Shown piece after piece: positions 1-5,846 of a DNA stretch of 7,748 nucleotides (positions within the stretch are counted from its first letter, which is position 1; the number at the start of each line of letters is the position of its first letter). The DNA lies in the NCBI GenBank assembly GCA_020217265.1, contig JAIWOS010000046.1, positions 1 through 7,748 of the forward strand. The letters are read 5' to 3'. The DNA comes from Thiobacillus sp. (lineage in GTDB: Bacteria > Pseudomonadota > Gammaproteobacteria > Burkholderiales > Thiobacillaceae). The translations under genes and the position numbers were made by a program. Below the pieces are notes generated by a model. The model was not told the DNA's origin. It saw only the letters and a list, made by a program, of their open reading frames with translations, and searched no databases.

Positions 1-191
1 GCACGCGCGGCGAGTTCGTCGTCGTCGTGCATCCGCCCGCGGCCGCCGAGGCCGCGGGCGACCCGGAGGCGCTGCGCGTGCTCGACATCCTCGCCGCCGA
101 ACTGCCGCCGCCGCTCGCCGCCAAGCTCGCCGCCAAGATCACCGGCCGCACCAAGGCCGAGCTCTACCAGATGACCCTCAAGCAAAAATGA
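1..191 (+). CDS. rsmI: RsmI, 16S rRNA 2'-O-ribose C1402 methyltransferase (C-terminal part)
   Basis: The left edge cuts this gene; only the last 62 codons are present, read from position 3 to the TGA at 189-191. RsmI uses S-adenosylmethionine to methylate the 2'-hydroxyl of C1402 in the decoding centre of 16S rRNA, the same nucleotide whose base is methylated by RsmH encoded downstream. The visible tail begins [12 protein letters not shown], which matches the RGE(F/M)V strand ending the tetrapyrrole-methylase-like fold. It continues with a helical C-terminal domain containing [22 protein letters not shown] and ending [12 protein letters not shown]; the 'A..LAAKITG..K..LY' pattern is typical of RsmI. 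The catalytic N-terminal part lies outside the window. The stop overlaps the pyrC start as ATGA (188-191). Identification rests on recall of the family tail and on location next to rnpB and the dcw cluster. Confidence 0.85.
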   Translation, partial: TRGEFVVVVHPPAAAEAAGDPEALRVLDILAAELPPPLAAKLAAKITGRTKAELYQMTLKQK

Positions 192-1222
192 CCGACACGA
201 TCACCCTCACCCGCCCCGACGACTGGCACATCCACTTCCGCGACGGCGCCGCCATGGCAAGTGTGCTGCCCGATACCGCGCGCGTGTTCGGCCGCGCCAT
301 CGCCATGCCCAATCTCAAACCGCCGGTGACGACGACCGCACTCGCCGCCGACTACCGCGCGCGCCTGCGGGCCGCCGTGCCGGCGGGGACGACGTTCGAG
401 CCGCTGATGACGCTGTACCTCACCGACAACACGTCGCCGGACGAAATTCGCCGCGCGAGGGCGAGTGGCTTCGTCCACGCGGTGAAGTACTACCCGGCGG
501 GCGCGACGACCAACTCCGATTCCGGGGTGACCGAACTCGCGCGCGCCTACCCCGCGATCGCGGCGATGGAAGAAGCGGGCATGCCGCTCTTGCTGCACGG
601 CGAAGTGGTCGATGGCGACATCGACGTGTTCGACCGCGAAGCGGTGTTCATCGAACGGCACCTCACGCGCCTGATGAAGGATTTTCCGCGCCTGAAAATC
701 GTGCTGGAGCACATCACCACGCGACAGGCGGCGGAGTTCGTCGCGGCGGCGCCGGCCAACGTCGCGGCGACGATCACCGTGCATCATCTGCTCTACAACC
801 GCAACGCGATGTTCCGTGGTGGCATCCGTCCGCATTATTACTGCCTTCCCATCCTCAAGCGCGAGACGCACCGGCAGGCGCTGGTGGCGGCGGCGATTTC
901 GGGCAACCCCAGGTTCTTTCTGGGCACCGATTCCGCGCCGCACGCCGTGGGCGCCAAGGAGTCGTCGTGCGGGTGTGCGGGTATCTACACCGCGCACGCG
1001 GCGATCGAACTCTATGCCGAGGCGTTCGAGGACGCCGGCGCGTTGGACCGGCTCGAAGCTTTCGCGAGTTTTCATGGCGCCGATTTTTACGGCCTGCCGC
1101 GCAACGCCGACCGCGTCACCCTGCGCCGCGAGGCCTGGACCGTGCCGGCCCGGCTGCAATTCGGCAGCGAATCGCTGGTGCCGCTGCGCGCCGGCGAGCC
1201 GGTGCGCTGGCGCGTCATCTGA
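188..1222 (+). CDS. pyrC: Dihydroorotase, class II (PyrC)
   Basis: PyrC reversibly cyclises N-carbamoyl-L-aspartate to L-dihydroorotate, the third step of pyrimidine synthesis, in the cytoplasm with a binuclear zinc centre. The 344-residue length fits the class II family (E. coli 348). All metal ligands are visible: His14 and His16 in [10 protein letters not shown], Lys100 (the carboxylated lysine) in HAVKYYPAG, His137 in LLLHGEV, His175 in LEHITT and Asp248 in LGTDSAPH. Each lies two residues earlier than in the E. coli enzyme. Arg18 and Asn42 (PNLKPP) are the expected substrate contacts, and GCAGIYTA (262-269) is also conserved. The ATG at 188 overlaps the rsmI stop. No strong Shine-Dalgarno site precedes it, so coupling to rsmI translation is likely. 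The chain reads intact to TGA at 1220-1222. Confidence 0.97.
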   Translation: MTDTITLTRPDDWHIHFRDGAAMASVLPDTARVFGRAIAMPNLKPPVTTTALAADYRARLRAAVPAGTTFEPLMTLYLTDNTSPDEIRRARASGFVHAVKYYPAGATTNSDSGVTELARAYPAIAAMEEAGMPLLLHGEVVDGDIDVFDREAVFIERHLTRLMKDFPRLKIVLEHITTRQAAEFVAAAPANVAATITVHHLLYNRNAMFRGGIRPHYYCLPILKRETHRQALVAAAISGNPRFFLGTDSAPHAVGAKESSCGCAGIYTAHAAIELYAEAFEDAGALDRLEAFASFHGADFYGLPRNADRVTLRREAWTVPARLQFGSESLVPLRAGEPVRWRVI

Positions 1223-1227
1223 GCCAT

Positions 1228-1256
1228 AAAAACGGCAGACCATCGGGGTCTGCCGT
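1228..1256 (-). terminator. Rho-independent terminator for the minus-strand DUF1269-like gene
   Basis: Arms CGGCAGAC (1233-1240) and GTCTGCCG (1248-1255) form an 8-bp stem, extended by one A-T pair, around a 7-nt loop. An A5 run at 1228-1232 becomes a U tract after the stem when read on the minus strand. It lies about 60 bases past the stop of the minus-strand gene at 1318. On the plus strand the stem is followed by TGGTTGG rather than T's, so it would end pyrC transcription poorly or only as a bidirectional stem. Confidence 0.75.
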
Positions 1257-1317
1257 GGTTGGAAGCAAGCCAGCACTTCCAGGAAGCACGCGGCATTGCG
1301 CCGCGCGGAGGAGGAGG

Positions 1318-1830
1318 TTACGGGAACGCCGGGATCGTCGGTTCCACGCCCGAATTCATGGCCTCCGGATGATGCGAGGCGACCAGGGCGCGGATTTCAT
1401 CCACCCGCCCGGAAGGCGTGTCGACCATCATGAGCACGTGGCCGGCCGCCAATGCCGATTCGAAGGCCTTGAGCCGCGAATTGGGAATCGAACTGGCGAC
1501 CATGCTCGCGACCCAGGCGCCGAACGCCGCGCCGATCAGGGCGGTGAGCAGGATGGTGACCAGTTGCAGGTCGACGCCGGCAGGCGGGAATAAAATTGCG
1601 ACCAGTCCGGCCACGATGCCGATGCCGCCGCCGACCGCAAGACCGGTTTCGGCGCCATGGACGACATCGGACTTTTGCAGAATCGACGCTTCGTTCAGGC
1701 CGGAAAGCGAAATGCCCTCGCGCGCCATGACATGGATGTGGCTGTCCTCGATGCGGGCCAGCAGCAGTTCGTCGCGGATCTGTCGGGCGCTGGCGGCGTC
1801 CGGCACCATGAAATACAGCCTTCGTCTCAT
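1318..1830 (-). CDS. DUF1269-like small integral membrane protein
   Basis: This gives a 170-residue protein of unknown function. The start is the ATG whose complement is CAT at 1828-1830 (MRRRLYFMVPD): a GGAGGT Shine-Dalgarno site sits 4-5 bases upstream, and the TTG codon four codons earlier lies inside that site. Residues 1-55 look like a soluble alpha/beta region with a basic start. Two hydrophobic glycine-rich segments follow at about 62-82 (GLAVGGGIGIVAGLVAIL) and 90-112, separated by FPPAGVD, then a soluble tail (HVLMMVDTPSGRVDEI) ending EPTIPAFP. The arrangement of a ferredoxin-like half, glycine-zipper membrane hairpin and second half resembles DUF1269 proteins common in betaproteobacteria. 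No catalytic motif is visible. It converges on pyrC and diverges from rnpB, so it is a single-gene unit. The gene is well supported; the family assignment is from memory. Confidence 0.85.
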   Translation of the reverse strand: MRRRLYFMVPDAASARQIRDELLLARIEDSHIHVMAREGISLSGLNEASILQKSDVVHGAETGLAVGGGIGIVAGLVAILFPPAGVDLQLVTILLTALIGAAFGAWVASMVASSIPNSRLKAFESALAAGHVLMMVDTPSGRVDEIRALVASHHPEAMNSGVEPTIPAFP

Positions 1831-1868
1831 GATGACCTCCAATCAGTTCGCGCATGAACCGGATAACC

Positions 1869-1881
1869 TTTGCTTAGCAAA
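1869..1881. repeat. Short perfect inverted repeat in the divergent spacer
   Basis: TTTGCTTAGCAAA is a 6-bp perfect inverted repeat around a single central T. It lies between the minus-strand gene and the rnpB -10 box, about 27 bases upstream of that box. The position and symmetry would suit a dimeric regulator, but no known operator is recognised and chance is possible. Confidence 0.4.
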
Positions 1882-1905
1882 TTGCCCGGCCGAGTCAAGG
1901 CGGCA

Positions 1906-1935
1906 TTTATAATCGGCGGTGGAAAAGCCGGTCAG
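1906..1935 (-). promoter_or_regulatory. Possible promoter for the minus-strand DUF1269-like gene
   Basis: On the minus strand CTGACC (complement of 1930-1935) is followed after 18 bases by TATAAA (complement of 1906-1911). Four of six and five of six bases match sigma70 consensus. It would overlap the rnpB -10 box and 5' end, making the two divergent promoters mutually exclusive. This is inference from hexamer matches only. Confidence 0.3.
1908..1913 (+). promoter_or_regulatory. rnpB promoter -10 box
   Basis: TATAAT is a perfect sigma70 -10 hexamer placed 6-8 bases before the predicted 5' end of RNase P RNA (1919-1921). No good -35 hexamer lies at 16-18 bp. TTGCCC at 1882-1887 is the best match but leaves a 20-bp spacer, so the -35 contribution is uncertain. 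Confidence 0.75.
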
Positions 1936-2222
1936 GCAGCCGCTGCCGCTATTGGCGGGAGAGGAAAGTCCGGGCTCCACAGAGCAGGATGACGGCTAAC
2001 GGCCGTACGCCGCGAGGCGAGGAACAGGGCCACAGAGACGAGCAAGCTCCTTCGGGAGTGGACGTGAAACGCGGTAACCTCCATCCGGAGCAACACCAAA
2101 TAGGCGGACGATGACGCTGCTCGCCGAGTCCGCGGGTAGGTGGCTTGAGCCGGCCAGCAATGGCCGGCCTAGAGGAATGGCTGCCCACGACAGAACCCGG
2201 CTTATCGGCCGGCTTTTCCACT
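1919..2222 (+). ncRNA. rnpB: RNase P RNA, bacterial type A, compact form
   Basis: This is the catalytic RNA that removes 5' leaders from tRNA precursors together with the RnpA protein. Universal elements are present: GAGGAAAGTCCGGGCTCC (1961-1978, P4 5' strand and flanks) and ACAGAACCCGGCTTATC (2190-2206, P4 3' strand region). GCAACACCAAATAGG and the GGGTAGG loop are also there, with GGU at 2135-2137 expected to pair with the tRNA CCA end. Helix P1 is a perfect 13-bp pairing of GTGGAAAAGCCGG (1919-1931) with CCGGCTTTTCCAC (2209-2221). P2 pairs GGCAGCC (1935-1941) with GGCTGCC (2179-2185). At about 303 nt it is shorter than E. coli M1 RNA (377). P3 is reduced to CCGC/GCGG (1946-1958), P12 is a short UUCG-capped stem (CTCC-TTCG-GGAG), and the region of P13/P14 appears to be missing, as in betaproteobacterial RNAs. 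Ends are set from the P1 pairing. Confidence 0.97.
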
Positions 2223-2256
2223 ACCTATTTAATTCAATGGGTTATGTGTTTTTCCT

Positions 2257-2294
2257 AAAACCGTGCAAAAAATAATTACCTAAGCCCCGGTTTT
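2257..2294 (+). other. Weak inverted repeat after rnpB
   Basis: AAAACCG (2257-2263) pairs with CGGTTTT (2288-2294), followed by one more T. The 24-nt loop is long and AT-rich, so this is at best a weak stem. It could assist 3' processing or termination of rnpB, upstream of the better terminator at 2323-2355. Confidence 0.2.
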
Positions 2295-2303
2295 TCCAGA
2301 AAC

Positions 2304-2312
2304 TTATCCACA
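2304..2312 (+). promoter_or_regulatory. Consensus DnaA box
   Basis: TTATCCACA is an exact match to the high-affinity DnaA binding 9-mer. It sits in the AT-rich spacer between rnpB and mraZ, upstream of the rnpB terminator. No second good box is seen nearby, so this is not an origin. It could be a regulatory or titration site, or chance. Confidence 0.45.
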
Positions 2313-2322
2313 CCCGTAAACC

Positions 2323-2355
2323 ACCCCTAAGTCTTTGAGGCATAGGGGTTTTTTT
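2323..2355 (+). terminator. Rho-independent terminator, probably of rnpB
   Basis: ACCCCTA (2323-2329) pairs with TAGGGGT (2343-2349), and the stem runs directly into seven T's (2349-2355). The 13-nt loop can close further through GUC/GGC pairing. It lies about 100 bases past the mature rnpB end and just upstream of the mraZ promoter, insulating the dcw operon from rnpB transcription. Confidence 0.75.
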
Positions 2356-2367
2356 ACGTTCGCCGTA

Positions 2368-2396
2368 TTGACCCCCCCAAAACTATCCCCTATAGT
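2368..2396 (+). promoter_or_regulatory. mraZ (dcw cluster) sigma70-type promoter
   Basis: The -35 box TTGACC (2368-2373) and -10 box TATAGT (2391-2396) each match five of six consensus bases and are separated by the optimal 17 bp. The expected start is near 2403, giving a leader of roughly 70 nt before mraZ. A run of seven C's (2372-2378) overlaps the -35 box and begins the spacer. The first MraZ-type repeat overlaps the last base of the -10 box. Confidence 0.8.
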
Positions 2397-2430
2397 GGGT
2401 ACAAGTGGTTATCGGTGGGAACTTGTGGGA
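2396..2430 (+). promoter_or_regulatory. Predicted MraZ operator, four direct repeats at 10-bp spacing
   Basis: TGGGT (2396-2400), TGGTT (2406-2410), TGGGA (2416-2420) and TGGGA (2426-2430) are each separated by exactly 5 bases. Known MraZ sites in E. coli are TGGGN repeats separated by 5-nt spacers upstream of mraZ. Here the array spans the -10 box, transcription start and early leader of the mraZ promoter, so a bound MraZ oligomer should block initiation. The second repeat departs from TGGG at its fourth base. Confidence 0.85.
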
Positions 2431-2474
2431 GAATTCGCCCCGCCCGTCGTGGCCAGATTATTAGAGGAAGAGAC

Positions 2475-2924
2475 ATGTTCAGGGGGGTGGCGACGGTCAG
2501 TCTGGATAGCAAGAGCCGGCTCGTGGTGCCGGCGCGCTATCGTGACGCCCTCCTGGTGAACGGCGGCGGTCGGGTCGTGGTCACGGCCGATCCGACCCGA
2601 TGCCTGCTGCTCTATCCCCTGCCCGAATGGGAGCCGATCGAAAAGAAGCTCAACGGCTTGTCCGACTTCAATCCCCGCACCCGCAGTCTCAAGCAGTTGC
2701 TCGTCGGCTACGCGCACGACATGGACATGGACGGCGCCGGTCGCATTTTGCTGCCGCCCATGCTCAAAAAATTTGCCGAACTCGATAAAAACGTGGTGAT
2801 GGTGGGGCAGGGCAGCAAGATCGAACTGTGGACCGAGGCGCGCTGGGAAGACAAGGTCGCCCAGGCGCTGGAGTTTGGCGGAGACGATGCGCTGCCGGCC
2901 GAACTCGAAGGCTTTACGTTGTGA
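2475..2924 (+). CDS. mraZ: MraZ, transcriptional regulator of the dcw cluster
   Basis: MraZ is a DNA-binding protein that forms ring-shaped oligomers and represses its own operon; it is the usual first gene of the dcw cluster. The 149-residue length fits the family (E. coli 152). Two SpoVT-AbrB half-domains are visible, each with the DxxxR motif. The first is [14 protein letters not shown] at 11-24 (Arg15), and the second is [12 protein letters not shown] at 86-97 (Arg90). The ATG at 2475 is preferred because [11 protein letters not shown] is the normal N-terminus and a GAGG site at 2464-2467 lies 7 bases upstream. The frame stays open further upstream but there runs through the operator. The first SpoVT motif reads DSKSR where DxKGR is more common. 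Codons 3-5 contain a run of six G's. The stop overlaps rsmH as GTGA (2921-2924). Confidence 0.96.
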   Translation: MFRGVATVSLDSKSRLVVPARYRDALLVNGGGRVVVTADPTRCLLLYPLPEWEPIEKKLNGLSDFNPRTRSLKQLLVGYAHDMDMDGAGRILLPPMLKKFAELDKNVVMVGQGSKIELWTEARWEDKVAQALEFGGDDALPAELEGFTL

Positions 2925-3850
2925 CGACGCCCGCCCATGTGCCGGTGCTGGCACACGAGGCGGTGGCGGCGCTGGCGATTCAACCGGGGGGAATCTATGT
3001 GGATGCCACCTTCGGACGCGGCGGCCACAGCCGGCTGATTCTCGACCGGCTGGATGCGAATGGCCGCCTGATCGCGCTGGATCGCGATCCGGAGGCCATC
3101 CGGGCCGGCGCGGGTTTGTCCGATCCGCGCCTGACGCTGGTGAGGCGCGCGTTTTCGAACCTGGGTGAAGTGCTCGATGTGTTGGATGTGGCGCGAGTGA
3201 ACGGGATTCTGCTGGATATCGGCGTGTCGTCGCCGCAGCTCGACGACCCTGCGCGTGGATTCAGCTTCCGCTTCGATGCGCCGCTCGACATGCGCATGGA
3301 TCCGGAATCCGGCCCGTCCGCGGCGGACTGGCTGGCTACGGCGACAGAGGGGGAGATCAGTGAAGTCATCCGCGAGTACGGGGAAGAGCGGTTTGCTCGA
3401 TCGATTGCGCGCGCGATTGTTGCGGCACGGCAAAGCGAGGCGATCCGGACAACGGGGCAACTTGCGAACCTCATCGCGGCAAGCGTCAAAAAGCGCGAGC
3501 CGGGGCAACACCCCGCCACGCGCAGCTTCCAGGCTCTACGGATTTTTCTCAACCGCGAACTCGAAGAATTGAGCGCCGTGCTGCCACAATGCGTTGACAG
3601 ACTCCTGCCGGGCGGGCGCCTCGCGGTGATCAGCTTTCATTCGCTCGAAGACCGCATCGTCAAACGCTTCATGCGCGACGAGGCGCTGGGCGAGCAGCCG
3701 CCCGCGCGCCTGCCGATCCCCGCCGCCATGCTGAAGCCCGGCCGGCTGAAACTCGTCGGCCGGGCGCAGCACGCGTCGGCAGCCGAAGTCGCCGCCAACC
3801 CGCGCGCGCGCAGCGCGGTGCTCCGGGTGGCGGAAAGGGTGGTCGCGTGA
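2921..3850 (+). CDS. rsmH: RsmH (MraW), 16S rRNA N4-C1402 methyltransferase
   Basis: RsmH transfers a methyl group from S-adenosylmethionine to N4 of C1402 in 16S rRNA, tuning the P site. The GTG start at 2921 gives [15 protein letters not shown], the standard N-terminus, and 309 residues (E. coli 313). An ATG 31 codons upstream in the same frame encodes unrelated residues inside mraZ and is rejected. Motifs in order: HVPVL (6-10), the SAM-binding loop [10 protein letters not shown] (28-37), ALDRDPEAI (52-60) and [12 protein letters not shown] (99-110). These are followed by the inserted helical domain with [13 protein letters not shown] (151-163), then [18 protein letters not shown] (197-214), [14 protein letters not shown] (237-250) and [14 protein letters not shown] (293-306). 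It overlaps mraZ and ftsL by GTGA at both ends, so its expression depends on operon transcription and probably translational coupling. Confidence 0.97.
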   Translation: MTTPAHVPVLAHEAVAALAIQPGGIYVDATFGRGGHSRLILDRLDANGRLIALDRDPEAIRAGAGLSDPRLTLVRRAFSNLGEVLDVLDVARVNGILLDIGVSSPQLDDPARGFSFRFDAPLDMRMDPESGPSAADWLATATEGEISEVIREYGEERFARSIARAIVAARQSEAIRTTGQLANLIAASVKKREPGQHPATRSFQALRIFLNRELEELSAVLPQCVDRLLPGGRLAVISFHSLEDRIVKRFMRDEALGEQPPARLPIPAAMLKPGRLKLVGRAQHASAAEVAANPRARSAVLRVAERVVA

Positions 3851-4119
3851 GCCGGCTCAATATCGCGCTCGCCATCGTATTGGTGGCCTGTGCGCTGGCG
3901 GTGATCCAGGCGCAGCATCGGTCCCGCACCTATTTCGTGGAGCTGGAACGCCTGAAGAAAGAGGCGCGCGTACTCGACGAACAATGGGGGCGTCTGCAGC
4001 TGGAGCAGGGCACCTGGGCCAATCCGGCGCGCATCGACGCGGTGGCGCGCGAGCGGCTGGGGCTGATTGCGCCGCCGCAGGAACGCATCCACGTCGAAAC
4101 CCTGGCGGATGCGCCATGA
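3847..4119 (+). CDS. ftsL: FtsL, cell division protein
   Basis: FtsL is a single-pass inner-membrane protein that binds FtsB and FtsQ at the division site and helps activate the FtsW-FtsI septal synthase. The 90-residue product has a very short cytoplasmic start (MSRLN), one membrane segment at about 5-22 ([16 protein letters not shown]), then a periplasmic coiled coil at about 28-56 rich in Leu, Glu and Lys. The tail contains [19 protein letters not shown] (59-77), the conserved end motif of the FtsL family. The length is at the short end compared with E. coli (121) but usual for betaproteobacteria. The GTG start overlaps the rsmH stop (3847-3850), and the stop overlaps ftsI as ATGA (4116-4119). 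Sequence identity in this family is low, so position between rsmH and ftsI carries much of the weight. Confidence 0.93.
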   Translation: MSRLNIALAIVLVACALAVIQAQHRSRTYFVELERLKKEARVLDEQWGRLQLEQGTWANPARIDAVARERLGLIAPPQERIHVETLADAP

Positions 4120-5846
4120 ACTACCACTCGCGCAAACTCCTCAAGCTGCATCTCGCGCCGTGGCGCATGGCCACGGTGGCGGGCCTGCTGCTCGGCGGGC
4201 TGACGGTCGTGGCCGGCCGCGCCTTCTACCTGCAGGGGCTCAATACCGATTACCTGCAGGGCAAGGGCGACGCCGTCGCCAACCGCAATCTCACCCTGCC
4301 GGCGCACCGCGGCCAGGTCACCGACCGCTACGGCCAGCTGCTGGCGATCAGCACGCCGGTCGAGACGCTGTGGGCGCGCGCGGCCGATCTCAGGCTCACC
4401 GGCGCGCAGCGGGCGCACCTGGCCCGGGTGCTGGACATGCCCGAACGTGATCTCGAGAAACGTCTGGCACACCGGATGCGCGGCGAATTCAGCGTCAGCC
4501 GCCAGCTGACGCCCGAGCAGGCCGCCGCGGTGGCCGCCATGGGGGTGCCGGGGCTGATCCTGCGGCGCGAGTTCCGCCGCTTCTATCCGGCCGGCGAGGT
4601 GGCGGCGCACGTCGTCGGCTTCACCAATATCGACGATGTCGGCCAGGAAGGCGTCGAACGCGCCTACCAGAACTGGCTGGCCGGCCGCGCCGGCGAGCGT
4701 CAGGTGCTGCGCGACCGCCGCGGCAACACGATCCGCGACCTGGCGCCGATCAAGACCGCGCAGATGGGCGGCAATCTCGCGCTCGCGCTCGACCTCAAGA
4801 TCCAGTTCATCGCGCATCGCGAGCTGGCGGCCGCCATCGCCCAGCACAAGGCCAAGGGCGGCAGCATCGTCGTGCTCGACGCCAAGACCGGAGAAATCCT
4901 GGCGCTGTCGAACCAGCCCGACTTCAATCCCAACAACCGCCGCAATTACCAGCCGGGGCCGATGCGCAACCGCGCGGTGATCGACACCTTCGAGCCGGGG
5001 TCCACCGTCAAGCCCTTTGTCGCCGCCGCCGTGCTCGAACGCGGGCTGGTGCATCCCGACACCGTGCTCGACACACCGCCCACCTTCAAGGTCGGCCCCA
5101 AGCTGGTGCGCGACGAACATCCGCACCCCAACATGACGGTCACCGAGGTGATCCAGAAATCGAGCAACGTCGGCGCCGCCAAACTGGCGCTCATGCTCAG
5201 CCCGCAGCAGCACTGGGAAGTGCTGAACCGTGCCGGTTTCGGCCAGCTGCCGGGCTCGGGATTTCCCGGCGAAACCGCCGGCCGCCTGCGCGGCTACGCC
5301 AGCTGGAAACCGGTCGAGCAGGCCACCATGGCCTACGGCTACGGGCTGTCGGTGAGCCTGCTGCAACTCGCGCGCGCCTACATGGCTTTCGCCAACGACG
5401 GCGAGGTGATGCCGCTGTCCTTCCTAAAGCGCGAACCGCAGGAAATCGTCGGCGAGCGGGTGTTCTCGCCCACCGTCGCACGCGAGGTGCGCGCCATGAT
5501 GGAGACCGTCACCCAGGAAGGCGGCACCGGCACCCGCACCCGCGTGCCCGGCTACCGCGTCGCCGGCAAGACCGGCACCGCGCACAAGCTGGTCGACGGC
5601 CGTTACGCGCCCGACCGTTATCTCTCGTCCTTCGTCGGCATGGCGCCGGCCTCGAATCCGCGTCTCATCATTGCCGTGGCCATCGATGAACCGTCCGACG
5701 GAGTGTATTACGGCGGCAGCGTGGCCGGCCCGGTGTTCGCCCAGGTCATGGCGGCCAGTCTGCGCCAGCTCGGGCTGCCGCCGGATGCGCCGGAAACCGC
5801 CACCCGCATGACCTTGAACGCGGCCAGGCCGGGCGGGGGCGCGTGA
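4116..5846 (+). CDS. ftsI: FtsI (PBP3), septal peptidoglycan DD-transpeptidase
   Basis: FtsI cross-links peptidoglycan at the septum as partner of FtsW. It is a class B penicillin-binding protein of 576 residues (E. coli 588), starting at the ATG that overlaps ftsL. A basic cytoplasmic tail (RKLLKLHLAPWR) is followed by one membrane anchor at about 19-39. The pedestal domain contains HRGQVTDRYG (64-73), RRFYPAGEVAAHVVGFTN (154-171) and VGQEGVE (175-181). The transpeptidase domain has SxxK in EPGSTVKP (nucleophile Ser296, Lys299), SxN in KSSNVG (Ser349, Asn351) and KTGT (485-488). All catalytic residues are intact, with no sign of beta-lactam-resistance insertions. The end overlaps murE at 5843-5846. 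The frame stays open upstream of 4116 but lies inside ftsL. Confidence 0.97.
   Translation: MNYHSRKLLKLHLAPWRMATVAGLLLGGLTVVAGRAFYLQGLNTDYLQGKGDAVANRNLTLPAHRGQVTDRYGQLLAISTPVETLWARAADLRLTGAQRAHLARVLDMPERDLEKRLAHRMRGEFSVSRQLTPEQAAAVAAMGVPGLILRREFRRFYPAGEVAAHVVGFTNIDDVGQEGVERAYQNWLAGRAGERQVLRDRRGNTIRDLAPIKTAQMGGNLALALDLKIQFIAHRELAAAIAQHKAKGGSIVVLDAKTGEILALSNQPDFNPNNRRNYQPGPMRNRAVIDTFEPGSTVKPFVAAAVLERGLVHPDTVLDTPPTFKVGPKLVRDEHPHPNMTVTEVIQKSSNVGAAKLALMLSPQQHWEVLNRAGFGQLPGSGFPGETAGRLRGYASWKPVEQATMAYGYGLSVSLLQLARAYMAFANDGEVMPLSFLKREPQEIVGERVFSPTVAREVRAMMETVTQEGGTGTRTRVPGYRVAGKTGTAHKLVDGRYAPDRYLSSFVGMAPASNPRLIIAVAIDEPSDGVYYGGSVAGPVFAQVMAASLRQLGLPPDAPETATRMTLNAARPGGGA

Noticed and set aside
164..1276. 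Long minus-strand open frame (370 codons) opposite pyrC
   Set aside because: It is the mirror of a strongly conserved pyrC in high-GC DNA, is Arg/His-rich and shows no family motif.
1303..1317. GGAGGAGGAGG on the plus strand, resembling a strong Shine-Dalgarno site
   Set aside because: No ATG, GTG or TTG start follows at usable spacing with a credible frame; it lies just past the end of the minus-strand gene.
1831..1842. TTG start four codons upstream for the DUF1269-like protein
   Set aside because: It overlaps the GGAGGT ribosome site itself; the ATG at 1830 has proper spacing and the expected MRRRLYF start.
2223..2420. Replication origin suggested by the DnaA box and AT-rich spacer
   Set aside because: Only one DnaA box is present, with no AT-rich 13-mer array and no dnaA or dnaN nearby; the spacer is explained by a terminator and promoter.
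2828..2920. Upstream ATG for rsmH
   Set aside because: The added residues are an out-of-frame reading of mraZ; GTG at 2921 gives the conserved N-terminus and a GTGA overlap.
3930..5366. Long minus-strand open frame (478 codons) opposite ftsL and ftsI
   Set aside because: It is antisense to intact ftsI with all catalytic motifs. Its openness is explained by GC-rich third positions, and it has low-complexity composition and no ribosome site.
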